The position numbers and the translations under genes were made by a program. The notes below the pieces were generated by a model. The model saw only the letters and a list, made by a program, of their open reading frames with translations. It had not been told where the DNA came from and made no database searches. Shown here piece after piece: positions 19,953 through 29,266 of a stretch of 64,000 nt of DNA; within the stretch, counting starts at the first letter, position 1; every line of letters begins with the position of its first letter. The DNA lies in the NCBI GenBank assembly GCA_016713125.1, contig JADJPT010000003.1, positions 62,001-126,000 on the forward strand, written 5' to 3'. Origin of the DNA: Betaproteobacteria bacterium (GTDB taxonomy: Bacteria > Pseudomonadota > Gammaproteobacteria > Burkholderiales > SG8-39).

Positions 19953-20495
19953 TCAGCGGGAAAGAAAGGGGAGCATGCGCGAGAGCAGGCCGTCGCGGTC
20001 GACGAACTGGTGCTTGAGCGCGGCCGCCACGTGCAGCACCACCAGCGCGCCCAGCGCATAGGCCAGGCCGCGGTGCACCGGCTTGAGCAGTTCGGCCAGC
20101 CCGGCATCGCGCGGCACCCAGTCGGGCAGCGGCAGCACGCCGAACCAGACCACGGGAAAACCGGCCGCCGAACTGTAGGCCCAGCCGGCCAGCGGCACGG
20201 CGAAGAACAGCAGGTACATCAGGTGGTGGGTGGCGTGCGAAACCCTGCGCTGCCAGGCCGGCATGGCGGACGGCAGCGGCGGCGGCGCATGCCGCAGGCG
20301 CCACAGCAGGCGCAGCGCCGACAGCGCCAGGATGGCGATGCCCGCCCACTTGTGCCAGTTGTACTGGCGGATGCGCGCCGGCGAGAACGGCAGGTCGACC
20401 ATGTACAGGCCGAAGCTGAAGGTGGCGATGATCGCCACCCCGGCCAGCCAGTGCAGGGCGATGGCGGTGCGGGAATATGCTGCGGACGGGCTCAT
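19953..20495 (-). CDS. Cytochrome b561 family protein
   Basis: A 180-residue four-helix inner-membrane b-type cytochrome. Candidate haem-ligand histidines are in IALHWLAG, the first helix, and in HHLMYLLFF, HRGLAYALG and LHVAAALKHQF, with the loop residue in NWHKWAG. Cytochrome b561 shuttles electrons between ubiquinol and periplasmic acceptors such as superoxide. It is first in an operon with two YceI genes, a pairing seen in many proteobacteria and consistent with quinone or isoprenoid chemistry in the periplasm. Confidence 0.9.
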   Translation of the reverse strand: MSPSAAYSRTAIALHWLAGVAIIATFSFGLYMVDLPFSPARIRQYNWHKWAGIAILALSALRLLWRLRHAPPPLPSAMPAWQRRVSHATHHLMYLLFFAVPLAGWAYSSAAGFPVVWFGVLPLPDWVPRDAGLAELLKPVHRGLAYALGALVVLHVAAALKHQFVDRDGLLSRMLPFLSR

Positions 20496-20693
20496 GAACG
20501 GGTGTCGGGCGCCGGAGGCGCGGGCGGCATGCAGTATGAACGTGAACGCATCAGCCTGCCGGTTCATTCCCGCCATTTTCGACGCGTCGCGAAACGCCCC
20601 GGGTGCGCATAGCGAAATGCCTAACATGGCGCAGACGGCATTCCTTAGCATGGCTCTTGCTTTGCATTCACGCACACAGTCCCCGGAGGCGAA

Positions 20694-21947
20694 TTGAAAG
20701 ACGCATTGATGCGGCGAATCGAAGCGGATCGCGCGCTGCTCATCGAGTTCCTGCAGCGCTTCGTGCGCTGCAGGACGCCCAACCCGCCTGGCGACACCTT
20801 GGCCGCCGCGCGTTTCGTCGAGCAGACGCTCGAGCAGCGCGGCATCGCCTACCAGACCGTCGCACCGGCCGCCGACCGCCCGAACTACATCGCCAGTTTC
20901 GATACCGGGCGGCCCGGCAAACACCTGGTGCTGAACGGCCACATCGACGTGTTCCCGGTCGAATCCGAAGCCGGCTGGACGCGCGACCCGTGGGGCGCCG
21001 AACTGGTCGACGGCCGGATCTACGGGCGCGGGGCGTGCGACATGCGCTGCGGCACCACGGCGTCGATCTTCACCTACCTGTACCTGCACGAACTGCGGGA
21101 GCACCTGCACGGCCGGCTCACGCTCACCGTGGTGTCGGACGAGGAAAACTACGGCCCGCCGGGCATGCTGTACCTGATGAAGCACCATCGCGAGCAGGTG
21201 CTGGGCGACGTGTGCCTGAACGGCGAGCCGAGCAGTCCGTACTCGGTGCGCTTCGGCGAGAAAGGCCCGCTGTGGGTGCGCATGCGCACCACCGCGCGCG
21301 GCGGCCACGGCGCCTTCGTGCACGTCAGCCCCAGCGCACTGCAGGCGGCCATCGACGCCATCGCCGAACTGCAGGACCTGCCCAACCGCATCCCGGTCGA
21401 AGAAGCGCCCGACCTGGCGCGCGCGCTGGACGAGGCCACGCCTGACCTCGAGCGCGCCTACGGCAAGGGCGCCGCGAAGGTGATCCGCAGCCTGACCGTC
21501 AACATCGGCCGCCTGCAGGGCGGCGTGAAGGTCAACATGATCCCGGCCGCCTGCGAGTTCGATGCCGACATCCGCGTGCCCAACTGCGCGGACCACGAGG
21601 CCGTGCTGGCCGAAGTGCGCGCCATCGCCGCGCGGCACGGCGCGGAAATGGAGATCCTCACCGCCTCGCCGCCCAACTGGCGCGAGCCGTACCACGAGCT
21701 GATGGACATCGTGCGCGACAACGCCGCGCTGCTCCGACCGGGCCTGGTGCCCGCGCGCGTCGTCTCCCCCGGCGGCACCGACGCACGCCTGTGGCGCCTG
21801 AACGGCGTGCCGGCGGTGGTCTACGGGCCTTCGCCGCACGGCATGGGCAGCGTGGACGAGTTCGTTTCGGTCGACGAGTTCATGCACGTGGTGAAGAGCC
21901 ACGTGCTGTCGGCCTGGGATTACCTCAGCCGGCCGCGTGCGGGCTGA
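20694..21947 (+). CDS. M20 family metallopeptidase (ArgE/DapE/CPG2-like)
   Basis: A 417-residue zinc-dependent amidohydrolase. Metal-site motifs are LNGHIDVFPV, RIYGRGACDMRCG and VVSDEENYGPPG, followed by the dimerisation domain and a final His in YGPSPHGMG. Family members deacylate N-acyl amino acids or cleave dipeptides. The TTG at 20694 is preferred because GGAGG lies 5 bases upstream; an ATG at 20709 is the alternative. Its stop overlaps the start of the molybdenum hydroxylase gene, so they form one operon. Confidence 0.87.
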   Translation: MKDALMRRIEADRALLIEFLQRFVRCRTPNPPGDTLAAARFVEQTLEQRGIAYQTVAPAADRPNYIASFDTGRPGKHLVLNGHIDVFPVESEAGWTRDPWGAELVDGRIYGRGACDMRCGTTASIFTYLYLHELREHLHGRLTLTVVSDEENYGPPGMLYLMKHHREQVLGDVCLNGEPSSPYSVRFGEKGPLWVRMRTTARGGHGAFVHVSPSALQAAIDAIAELQDLPNRIPVEEAPDLARALDEATPDLERAYGKGAAKVIRSLTVNIGRLQGGVKVNMIPAACEFDADIRVPNCADHEAVLAEVRAIAARHGAEMEILTASPPNWREPYHELMDIVRDNAALLRPGLVPARVVSPGGTDARLWRLNGVPAVVYGPSPHGMGSVDEFVSVDEFMHVVKSHVLSAWDYLSRPRAG

Positions 21948-24340
21948 GGCGCGTCCCGTGTCCGAGCGTCGGCCCCCGGTGAACGACCTGCTGCGCATCG
22001 GCGAGTCCGTCCCGCGCTACGAGGATGCGCGCCTGCTCACCGGCCGCGGCCGCTACACCGGCGACCTGCGCCTGCGGGGCGAGGCGCACCTGGCGGTGGT
22101 GCGTTCGCCGCACGCCTGCGCAGGCATCGTCCGCATCGATGCCTCGGCCGTGCTGGGCATGCCCGGCGTGCTGTGCGTGCTCACCGGACGCGACCTGGGC
22201 GCGCTCGGCACCTTCCCCAGCCGCATCCGCCGCACGGGTGCCGACGGCAAGCCGATGTTCGAACCGCCGCGCCGCGTGCTGCCCATCGAGGCGGTGCGCC
22301 ACGTCGGCGAGGCGGTGGCCGTGGTGGTGGCCGAGACGCCGGCGCTGGCGCGCGACGCGGCCGAGCGCGTCGAGGTCGAGTATGCCGCCCTGCCCGCGGC
22401 GGCCTCCATCGAGGCCGCCGTCCGCGCGGGCGCGCCGGCGGTATGGCCGGAGGTCGCCGACAACGTCGCCTTCGTCTACACCGCGGGGGATCGCGCCGGC
22501 GTCGAGGCGGCGTTCGCCTGCGCCGCGCATCGCGTGCGCCTGCAGACGCGCATCAACCGCATCACCGCCAACGCCATCGAGCCGCGCACCGCGCTGGCCG
22601 ATTGCGAGCCGGCCGGCGGGCGGCTCACGCTCTACGTATCGGCGCAGACCCCGCACGGCCTGCGCAACGACCTGTGCACGCGCATCTTCGGCATGCCCGC
22701 CAGCCGCCTGCGCGTGGTCGCCCCGGACGTGGGCGGCGGCTTCGGCATGAAGAGCGGCGATTACCCCGAGTACGCGCTGGTGCTGTGGTGCGCGCGCCTG
22801 CTCGGCCGCCCGGTGCGCTGGACCGCCGACCGTTCGGAATCCTTCCTCGCCGACCACCAGGCCCGCGACAACCTCTGGGACCTCGAACTGGCGCTGGACG
22901 CCGGACACCGGTTCCTCGCGGTGCGCGCGCGCTCGCAGGCCAACCTCGGCGCCTACCTGGCCTATGCCGGCACCCATCAGGCCACCACCAACGTCGGCTG
23001 CCTGGCCGGGGTGTACGCCACGCCCGCCATGCACATCGAGGTGCGCGGCATCTACACCCACACGCATTGCGTCTCGCCCTACCGCGGCGCCGGCCGGCCC
23101 GAGGCGCTCTACGCCATGGAGCGCCTGATCGACCAGGCGGCCGGCGAACTGGGCGTGGACCGCATCGAACTGCGCCGCAGGAACCTGGTGCGCGCGGAGC
23201 AGATGCCCTGGAAGACCGCGCTCACCTTCACTTACGATTCGGGCGACTTCCCCGGCGCGTTCGAGCGCGCGCTGGCGATCTCCGACTGGGCCGGCTTCGA
23301 GGCGCGCCGCGCCGCCGCCGCCGCGCGCGGCCGCCTGCGCGGCATCGGCTTCGCGTTCGCCATCGAGATCGCCGGCGGCCCCATCGACCGGCCGTTCGAG
23401 GAGTACGCCGAGGTGCGCATCGACCCGACCGGCTCGATGCTGCTCGCCATCGGCACGCACAACCACGGCCAGGGCCACGAGACCTCGCTGCGACAGATCG
23501 CCTCCGAGACCCTGGGGCTGGAGGCCGGGCGCATCGAGATCGTCTACGGCGACACCGACCTGGTGGCGCACGGGCGCGGCACCTTCGGTTCACGCTCGAT
23601 GAGTTCGGGGGGCGCCGCCCTGCTGGCCGCGTCGGCCAGGGTCGAGGCCAAGGCGGTGCAGATCGCCGCGCACCTGCTCGAGGCCGCGGCCGGCGACATC
23701 GAGCGGCGCGGCCAGGGCTGGTTCGTGGCCGGCACCGACCGCGGCGTCTCGTGGGATCAGGTGGCCGCGGCGGCCTACGCCACCGCGCAGCTGCCCGCCG
23801 GCATCGAGCCCGGGCTGTACGCCAGCGCCACGGTATGCACCGATGCGCCGACCTTCCCCAACAGCGCACACGTGTGCGAAGTCGAACTCGACCCGGAGAC
23901 CGGTAGTGTGGCCCTCAAGGGCTACTGGGTCGTCGACGACGTGGGCCGGGTGGTCAACCCGGCGCTGCTCTATGGCCAGATCCACGGCGGCGTGGCCCCA
24001 GGGCCTGGGCCAGGTGCTGATGGAGAACATCGCCTACGACGCCGACGGCCAGCTGCTCACCGGCTCGTTCATGGATTACGCCATGCCGCGCGCCGAGGAC
24101 CTGATCGACTTCGAGGTCGAAAGCCGCCCGGTGCCGACCCGGGCCAACCCGCTGGGCGTGAAGGGCGCGGGCGAAGCCGGCACTGTGGGCGCCCTGCCCG
24201 CCGCGGTGAACGCCATCCTCGATGCCCTGCGCCCGTATGGCATCGCGCACCTCGACATGCCGCTGACGCCGGAGAAGCTCTGGCGCGCGATGCAATCCGC
24301 CGCCGTCCAACCCGCCCCCTCTGCAAGGAGCGTTCCATGA
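21937..24340 (+). CDS. Xanthine dehydrogenase/aldehyde oxidase-type molybdopterin subunit (one frameshift)
   Basis: About 800 residues of the molybdenum-binding large subunit of an aldehyde/xanthine oxidase. Motifs are VGGGFGMKSGDYPEYALV, SPYRGAGRPEALYAMERL (form II, not the CO dehydrogenase active-site loop), GQGHETSLRQIASETLG and GVKGAGEAGTVG with the catalytic glutamate. A frameshift occurs in a CCCC run at 23996-23999: deleting one C gives HGGVAQGLGQVLMENIAYD and a continuous C-terminus. The start is uncertain (GTG at 21937, 21958 or 21979). FAD and iron-sulfur subunit genes, normally adjacent, are absent here. The stop overlaps the next start (ATGA). Confidence 0.82.
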
Positions 24341-25307
24341 AGAAGCCCCTCGCCGCACTCTGCACCCTGCTCGGCTTTGCCGGCCTTGCCCTGACCAGCG
24401 CCACCGCCTCGGCCCAGGAGTGGCCGGCGCGGCCGGTGAAGTTCGTGGTGGCATTCGCGCCGGGCGGCGCGAACGACATCGTCACCCGTCTGCTCGCGCA
24501 AGGCCTCACCGACCGGCTCAAGACGCAGTTCATCGTCGAGAACCGGCCCGGCGCGGCGGGGCGCATCGCCTCGACCTATGTCGCCCGCGAGAAACCCGAC
24601 GGCCACACCTTCTTCATGGGCGCACCCGGCCTGCTGGTGCTGAACCACTTCCTGTACAAGGACATGGAAAGCAAGCCCGCCGATTTCGCCGGCGTCTCGC
24701 TGGTCGGCATCCTGCCCTACGTGCTGGTCACCAACAACAAGCTCAACGTGGGCAGCGTGGCCGAGCTGATCGCCGTCGCGAAGCAGAAACCCGGCGCCCT
24801 GAACCACGGCTCCACCGGCTCCGGTCCCACGCTGGTGCAGCAGCTGTTCAAGGAGCGCACCGGCACGCAGTTCCAGAACGTGCTGTACAAGGGCACCGCC
24901 CCGCCTTGCAGGAGCTCATGCAGGGCGACCTGCATTTCATGTTCGACCTGATCGCCGGCAACCTCGCGCAGATCAAGGCCGGCAGCATCCGCGCCATCGC
25001 CGTCTCGGCGCCCAAGCGCTCCTCCTCGCTGCCCGACCTGCCGACCATGGAAGAGGCCGGCATCAGCGGCTTTGCGCCGACCAACTGGTTCGGCATCGTC
25101 GGCCCGGCCGCCGTGCCGCGGCCCATCGTCGAACGCCTGTCGAAGGAGATCGTCGCCATCGTCAACGAGCCGGCCACCCGGCAACGCCTGAACCAGCTCG
25201 GCGCCGAGCCGGTAGGCAGCACGCCGGCCGAGTACGACGCCTTCATCCGCAAGGAGTACACCACCTGGGAGGCGGTGGCGAAGAGCGCGGGCATCAAGCC
25301 TGAGTAG
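24337..25307 (+). CDS. Bug family (TctC-type) tripartite tricarboxylate transporter binding protein (frameshifted)
   Basis: Periplasmic extracytoplasmic solute receptor of about 323 residues. A signal peptide ends at TASAQEWPARPVKF. The Bug core follows: VVAFAPGGANDIVTRLLAQ, FIVENRPGAAGRIAS and LNHGSTGSGPTLVQQLF. Near 24900-24905 one base is missing; adding a G after GCCCC restores YKGTAPALQELMQGDLHF and the C-terminus to SAGIKPE. Such receptors bind carboxylates, aromatic acids or amino acids and are often orphans without TctAB, as here. Position inside the operon suggests it captures the substrate of the adjoining hydrolase and hydroxylase. Confidence 0.83.
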
Positions 25308-25322
25308 GGACGGAGCGGCGCC

Positions 25323-26297
25323 GTGAAGCTGAGCATCGCCATCGGCCGCTACGACCGCACCCAGCCCCTGCTCGACGGCCGGGTGCAGGTCGCCGGCTGC
25401 GAGGCGAGCGTCGAGAGCCCGCCGCTCAACCGCGTGTTCGCGCGCGCCTTCGACGAGGGCGCCTGGGACGTGGCCGAACTCTCCTGCTCGAACTTCCTCT
25501 ACCTGAGCGCGGAAGGCCGCTGCCGCTACGTGGGGCTGCCGGTGTTTCCTTCGCGCATGTTCCGGCACTCGGCCATCTACGTCGCGCGCGGCAGGGGCAT
25601 CGAAAAGCCCGCGGATCTCGACGGTCGCGTGGTCGGCACGCGCGAGTATTCGATGACCACGGCCCTGGTGGCGCGCGGCGTGCTGCAGGACGAGTACGGC
25701 CTGCGCGCCGGGAGCATGCGCTGGCGCTGCGGGCCGCTGGATGCCGTCGATGCCCGGCCGGTGATCCGCGTGCGCCCGCCCGGTGTCGAACTGCAGATGA
25801 TTCCCGAGGGCGCCAACCTCACCGACCTGCTGCTGGCGGGCGAGATCGATGCGCTGTTCGCGCACCGACCGCCGCAGGCCTTTACCGCCGGCGACCCGCG
25901 CATCGGCCGCCTGTTCGCCGACCCGCAGGCCGTCGAGCAGGCCAGCTACGCGCGCAGCGGCGTGTTTCCGATCATGCACCTGGTCGGCATCCGCAGGGAA
26001 CTCGCCGGCGACGCGACGCTGTGCCTGGCGGTGTGCCGGGCCTTCGAAGCGGCGCGGCGCCTGGCCTTCCGCGAACTCGAAGCCCACGACGCCCTGCCGG
26101 TCGCCCTGCCCTGGGTGGAAGCCGCGCTGGCGCAGGCGCGCGCGGCGCTGGGCGCGGACTACTGGCCCTACGGACTGGCGGCCAACCGCAAGGCGCTGGA
26201 CACCCTCGCCCGCCAATCACACGAACAGGGCATCGCCCCGCGCCGGCTCAGCGCCGAGGAACTGATCGCTCCGGTCGTGCATGACTGGGTGCCTTGA
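25323..26297 (+). CDS. 4,5-dihydroxyphthalate decarboxylase-like protein (PBP2 fold)
   Basis: A 324-residue protein with a GTG start, opening MKLSIAIGRYDRTQPLLDGR and continuing with a FDEGAWDVAELSCSNFLYL segment. This matches the family annotated as 4,5-dihydroxyphthalate decarboxylase (Pht5), whose fold resembles type 2 periplasmic binding proteins. No signal peptide is seen, so it is probably cytoplasmic. It is the last gene of the operon with the M20 hydrolase, molybdenum hydroxylase and Bug protein. Many members of this family probably bind or decarboxylate other aromatic acids, so the exact reaction is uncertain. Confidence 0.7.
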   Translation: MKLSIAIGRYDRTQPLLDGRVQVAGCEASVESPPLNRVFARAFDEGAWDVAELSCSNFLYLSAEGRCRYVGLPVFPSRMFRHSAIYVARGRGIEKPADLDGRVVGTREYSMTTALVARGVLQDEYGLRAGSMRWRCGPLDAVDARPVIRVRPPGVELQMIPEGANLTDLLLAGEIDALFAHRPPQAFTAGDPRIGRLFADPQAVEQASYARSGVFPIMHLVGIRRELAGDATLCLAVCRAFEAARRLAFRELEAHDALPVALPWVEAALAQARAALGADYWPYGLAANRKALDTLARQSHEQGIAPRRLSAEELIAPVVHDWVP

Positions 26298-26364
26298 AGC
26301 GGAAGAACTGACTTTTGTCTTTTAGCCGTGAGGAACCCTGTCAGAACGACAGAGTTCGAAGAAT

Positions 26365-26440
<76 letters not shown>

Positions 26441-26567
26441 ACGGAACTGCGCTACTGCGGAAGGGGGCGGATTTTACCCTAAGCGCGGCGCGGCGACAAA
26501 CTTGGCGCCCGCTGGTTTGCCGCTGCCCTGCCGCGGCGGCTATCATGGCCCTCTCAGGAGGATTCCC

Positions 26568-27314
26568 ATGCAGATCTCGCCGCCCTTCGGTTACAAGGAA
26601 GTCGTACCGCTGTACAAGAACCAGAAAGTCCGCCTGCTCGGGCGGGGCGGAGCGCCGGCTTTCGTGCACGGGCTCAACGCCATCCCGATCAGCTTCACCG
26701 AATTTCCGTTCGTCGCGCGCGAGTATCCCATCGTCTTCACCAGCGGCGACAAGGGCAACAGCTATGCCCCGGTGGCGGTGCTCGGCATGACCACCGGCGA
26801 GAACCTGTACGTCGACGACGGGCGCTGGGCCGAACGCATCTACATCCCCGCCTACGCCCGGCGCTTCCCGTTCTGCATGGCCAAGGTCACGCTGAACAAG
26901 GTCGAGCAGCAGGACCGCCTGATCTGCGTCGAGAAGGAATACGTGACCGAGGACGGCGAGTCGATGTTCGACGACAAGGGCGAACCGGTCGAGAAGTGGA
27001 AGGAGATGGAGCGCCTGCTGTCCGAGTTCGAGGCCGACCTCGACCGCAGCCGCGAGATGTGCGGCATCCTCTCCGACTACGGGCTGCTCGAGGCCTTCAC
27101 CATGCAGGCCACCTTCAACCAGGGCGGCGCCATGCACCTGACCGGCATGCACCGCGTCGACGAGAAGAAGCTCGAGCACCTGAACGCCAGCCAGATCAAG
27201 AACCTGATGCGCAAGGGCGTGATGGGCCGCATCTACGCGCACCTGCTGTCGCTGGACAACTTCACCCGGCTGCTCGACCGCAAGGCCGGGCGCGCCGAGG
27301 AAAAGGCCGCCTAG
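26568..27314 (+). CDS. SapC family protein
   Basis: A 248-residue protein resembling the SapC family (PF07277), named after a Campylobacter S-layer secretion-cluster protein of unknown biochemical function. Family-like segments are PLYKNQKVRLL, SFTEFPFVAREYPIVFTSGD and GLLEAFTMQATFNQGGAMH. The ATG at 26568 has CAGGAGGA 8 bases upstream; upstream in-frame codons show no similarity. No signal peptide or membrane helix is evident. The YcgR-like gene follows 30 bases later and may share its transcript. Confidence 0.82.
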   Translation: MQISPPFGYKEVVPLYKNQKVRLLGRGGAPAFVHGLNAIPISFTEFPFVAREYPIVFTSGDKGNSYAPVAVLGMTTGENLYVDDGRWAERIYIPAYARRFPFCMAKVTLNKVEQQDRLICVEKEYVTEDGESMFDDKGEPVEKWKEMERLLSEFEADLDRSREMCGILSDYGLLEAFTMQATFNQGGAMHLTGMHRVDEKKLEHLNASQIKNLMRKGVMGRIYAHLLSLDNFTRLLDRKAGRAEEKAA

Positions 27315-27344
27315 GCGCGGCGGCGCGCCGGGCCCCGCACTGCG

Positions 27345-28079
27345 ATGTCCATTCCGCGCATGCCCTTCGCGTTCGACGCCGCCGGGCACGAACGCCACAT
27401 GGTGCGCGACAGTGCCGACGTGGTGGCCGACTTCGCCAGGCTGGCCGCGGCGCACGCGCGCGCGACCCTGTACTTCGGCGAGAACGACATGCTGCACACC
27501 GAGCTGCTGTCGGCCAACCCCGCGTTCGAGGAGCTGCTGTTTGCGCCGGGCGAGGATGCGGCGCTGACCGCGCGCCTGCTGGCGGCCGGCGAATGCGGGG
27601 TGGAGACCACGCTGGACGGGGTGCGCGTGCTGTTCAGCACACGCCATGTCGAAGCGGTCGAACTGAACGGGGTGCGCGGCCTGCGCCTGCGCATGCCGGA
27701 GTCGCTGGCGCAGCTGCAGCGCCGCGGCGCGCTGCGCCTGGCCACCCCGGCCGAAGACCCGCCCTGGTGCGCCCTCAACCTCGAAGGCCGCGAACATGCC
27801 GCCACGCGCCTGCGCGTGACCGACATCTCCGCAGGCGGCATCGCGCTCGCGCTGTCGCCGGGCGACCCGGCGCTGCGCGCGGGGCAACACATCGATCAGT
27901 GCACGCTGGAGATCCCCGGCGTCGGCGGCCTGCGCTGCGCGCTGGTGGTGGTCTACCTGTACGGCGTGGACGACGCCGGCGGCCACAAGGCCGGCTGCAA
28001 GTTCACCGACCTGCCCGAGCTCTCGCGCCGGCAGGTCGAGGACTACATGGCGCGCCTGCAGCGCCATGCGCGCGCCTGA
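27345..28079 (+). CDS. ycgR: PilZ-domain flagellar brake protein (YcgR-like)
   Basis: A 244-residue cytoplasmic c-di-GMP effector. The N-terminal YcgR domain occupies about residues 1-115. The PilZ domain follows with the c-di-GMP contacts in LQRRGALRLATP and DISAGGIAL (D-x-S-x-x-G). In E. coli and Salmonella YcgR slows the flagellar motor when c-di-GMP rises. No flagellar genes are in the window, so the link is from family knowledge. Confidence 0.83.
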   Translation: MSIPRMPFAFDAAGHERHMVRDSADVVADFARLAAAHARATLYFGENDMLHTELLSANPAFEELLFAPGEDAALTARLLAAGECGVETTLDGVRVLFSTRHVEAVELNGVRGLRLRMPESLAQLQRRGALRLATPAEDPPWCALNLEGREHAATRLRVTDISAGGIALALSPGDPALRAGQHIDQCTLEIPGVGGLRCALVVVYLYGVDDAGGHKAGCKFTDLPELSRRQVEDYMARLQRHARA

Positions 28080-28356
28080 ACCGCCGGTTCCCACGTCGAT
28101 CACATCTCGCCCCCATCGCGCACAGCGGGTTGGCAGTGCGCGATGAGAGCATCTTCATGCCGGATATCGATGGCAGTATTTCGACTGCTTTAGGGCTCCC
28201 GGCCTAGTGTTATCGTAAAAAGTGGCAGCATTCCATCGGCTGTCAGCAGCGCAACGGCAGCGAACACCGGATCTCGTGACGGCGGCAGGGGATGGACGCC
28301 CCTCGTCTGCGCGGCCACGCCCATCGGGGCTTGCCATCCCGACCGCCTTTCTGATA

Positions 28357-28372
28357 CTGTATATTTATACAT
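28357..28372. promoter_or_regulatory. LexA-like SOS box upstream of imuA
   Basis: CTGT-ATATTTAT-ACAT matches the LexA consensus CTGT-N8-ACAG at seven of eight conserved positions, with the usual A/T-rich centre. It lies 82 bases upstream of the imuA start, in a strikingly AT-rich patch within the 374-base gap 28080-28453. The gap otherwise holds no gene that I can see. imuA-imuB-dnaE2 cassettes are LexA-controlled in many proteobacteria. Confidence 0.75.
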
Positions 28373-28453
28373 TACTCGTGCTTCATGAGCTTGTGCTTTG
28401 GCCTGCATCACGTGCATCAGCAGCATTCATCCAGTCCGCCCAAACCGACTCCC

Positions 28454-29266
28454 ATGCCCTCCGTGCGCGCCCTCACCGATCTGCTCAAGCAAGGCTTCGT
28501 CTGGCGCGCGGGCGAACTCGCGCACGGCGGCCTGCCCGCGGTGTCCACCGGGTTTGCCGCGCTCGACGAGGAACTGCCGGGCGGCGGCTGGCCGGCCGGC
28601 GTGCTGACCGAACTGCTGCCCGAGCACGAGGGCATCGGCGAGCTGCGCGCGCTCGGTCCGGCGCTGGCCCGCCTCTCGGCCCAGGGACGCTGGATCGCCT
28701 GGATCGCGCCGCCGCACCTGCCCTATGCGCCGGCCCTGCAGGCGGCCGGCCTGGACCTCGAGCGCGTGATGATCGTGCGCACGCGCAACGCCACCGACGC
28801 GCTGTGGGCCATCGAGCAGGCGCTGCAATCGAACGCCTGCGGCGCGGTGCTGGGCTGGCCGGGCGGCGCGTCGCGGACGGCCGCGCCCGGCTTCGCGCAA
28901 CTGCGCCGGCTGCAGATCGCCGCCGAGGGCAGTCCGGCCCTGGCCTTCCTGTTCCGCCCCCCGCAGGCCGCGCACACCGCCTCGCCCGCCGCGCTGCGCC
29001 TGCACCTGCAGAGCGTGCAGGGCGAACTGGCGGTGCGCATCGTCAAACGCCGCGGCGGTCCGCTCGCGCGCCCGCTGCTGCTGCGGCCCGCGCCGGTGGT
29101 GCCCGTCGCGCGCAGCATCCCGCAGTTCCTCGCGCCCGCCGCGCCGGCCGGCCGTCTCGGCGCGCGGCCCGCCCCCCTGCCCCTGGCTGCCAATCATGCT
29201 GTGGATCGCCCTGCGCTTTCCGACGCTGCCGCTCGATTCCTTCCTTCGCGGCTCGCCCACGGCTGA
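28454..29266 (+). CDS. imuA: ImuA, SOS-induced translesion synthesis protein (RecA-like)
   Basis: A 270-residue protein of the SOS mutasome. It begins MPSVRALTDLLKQGFVWRAG and shows the degenerate RecA/SulA-like core STGFAALDEELPGGGWPAG, then PALARLSAQGRWIAWIAPPH and a WAIEQALQS segment. ImuA is thought to regulate or recruit the ImuB-DnaE2 polymerase. The ATG at 28454 fits the family; an upstream in-frame ATG at 28385 would add unrelated residues. It overlaps imuB by 71 bases. Confidence 0.88.
   Translation: MPSVRALTDLLKQGFVWRAGELAHGGLPAVSTGFAALDEELPGGGWPAGVLTELLPEHEGIGELRALGPALARLSAQGRWIAWIAPPHLPYAPALQAAGLDLERVMIVRTRNATDALWAIEQALQSNACGAVLGWPGGASRTAAPGFAQLRRLQIAAEGSPALAFLFRPPQAAHTASPAALRLHLQSVQGELAVRIVKRRGGPLARPLLLRPAPVVPVARSIPQFLAPAAPAGRLGARPAPLPLAANHAVDRPALSDAAARFLPSRLAHG

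Noticed and set aside
19953..21998. A 681-residue minus-strand frame ending in cytochrome b561
   Set aside because: Only the last 180 residues resemble cytochrome b561; the upstream part is antisense to the M20 gene.
28080..28356. A small gene in the gap before the SOS box
   Set aside because: No frame has plausible codon use or a ribosome site; it is treated as intergenic.
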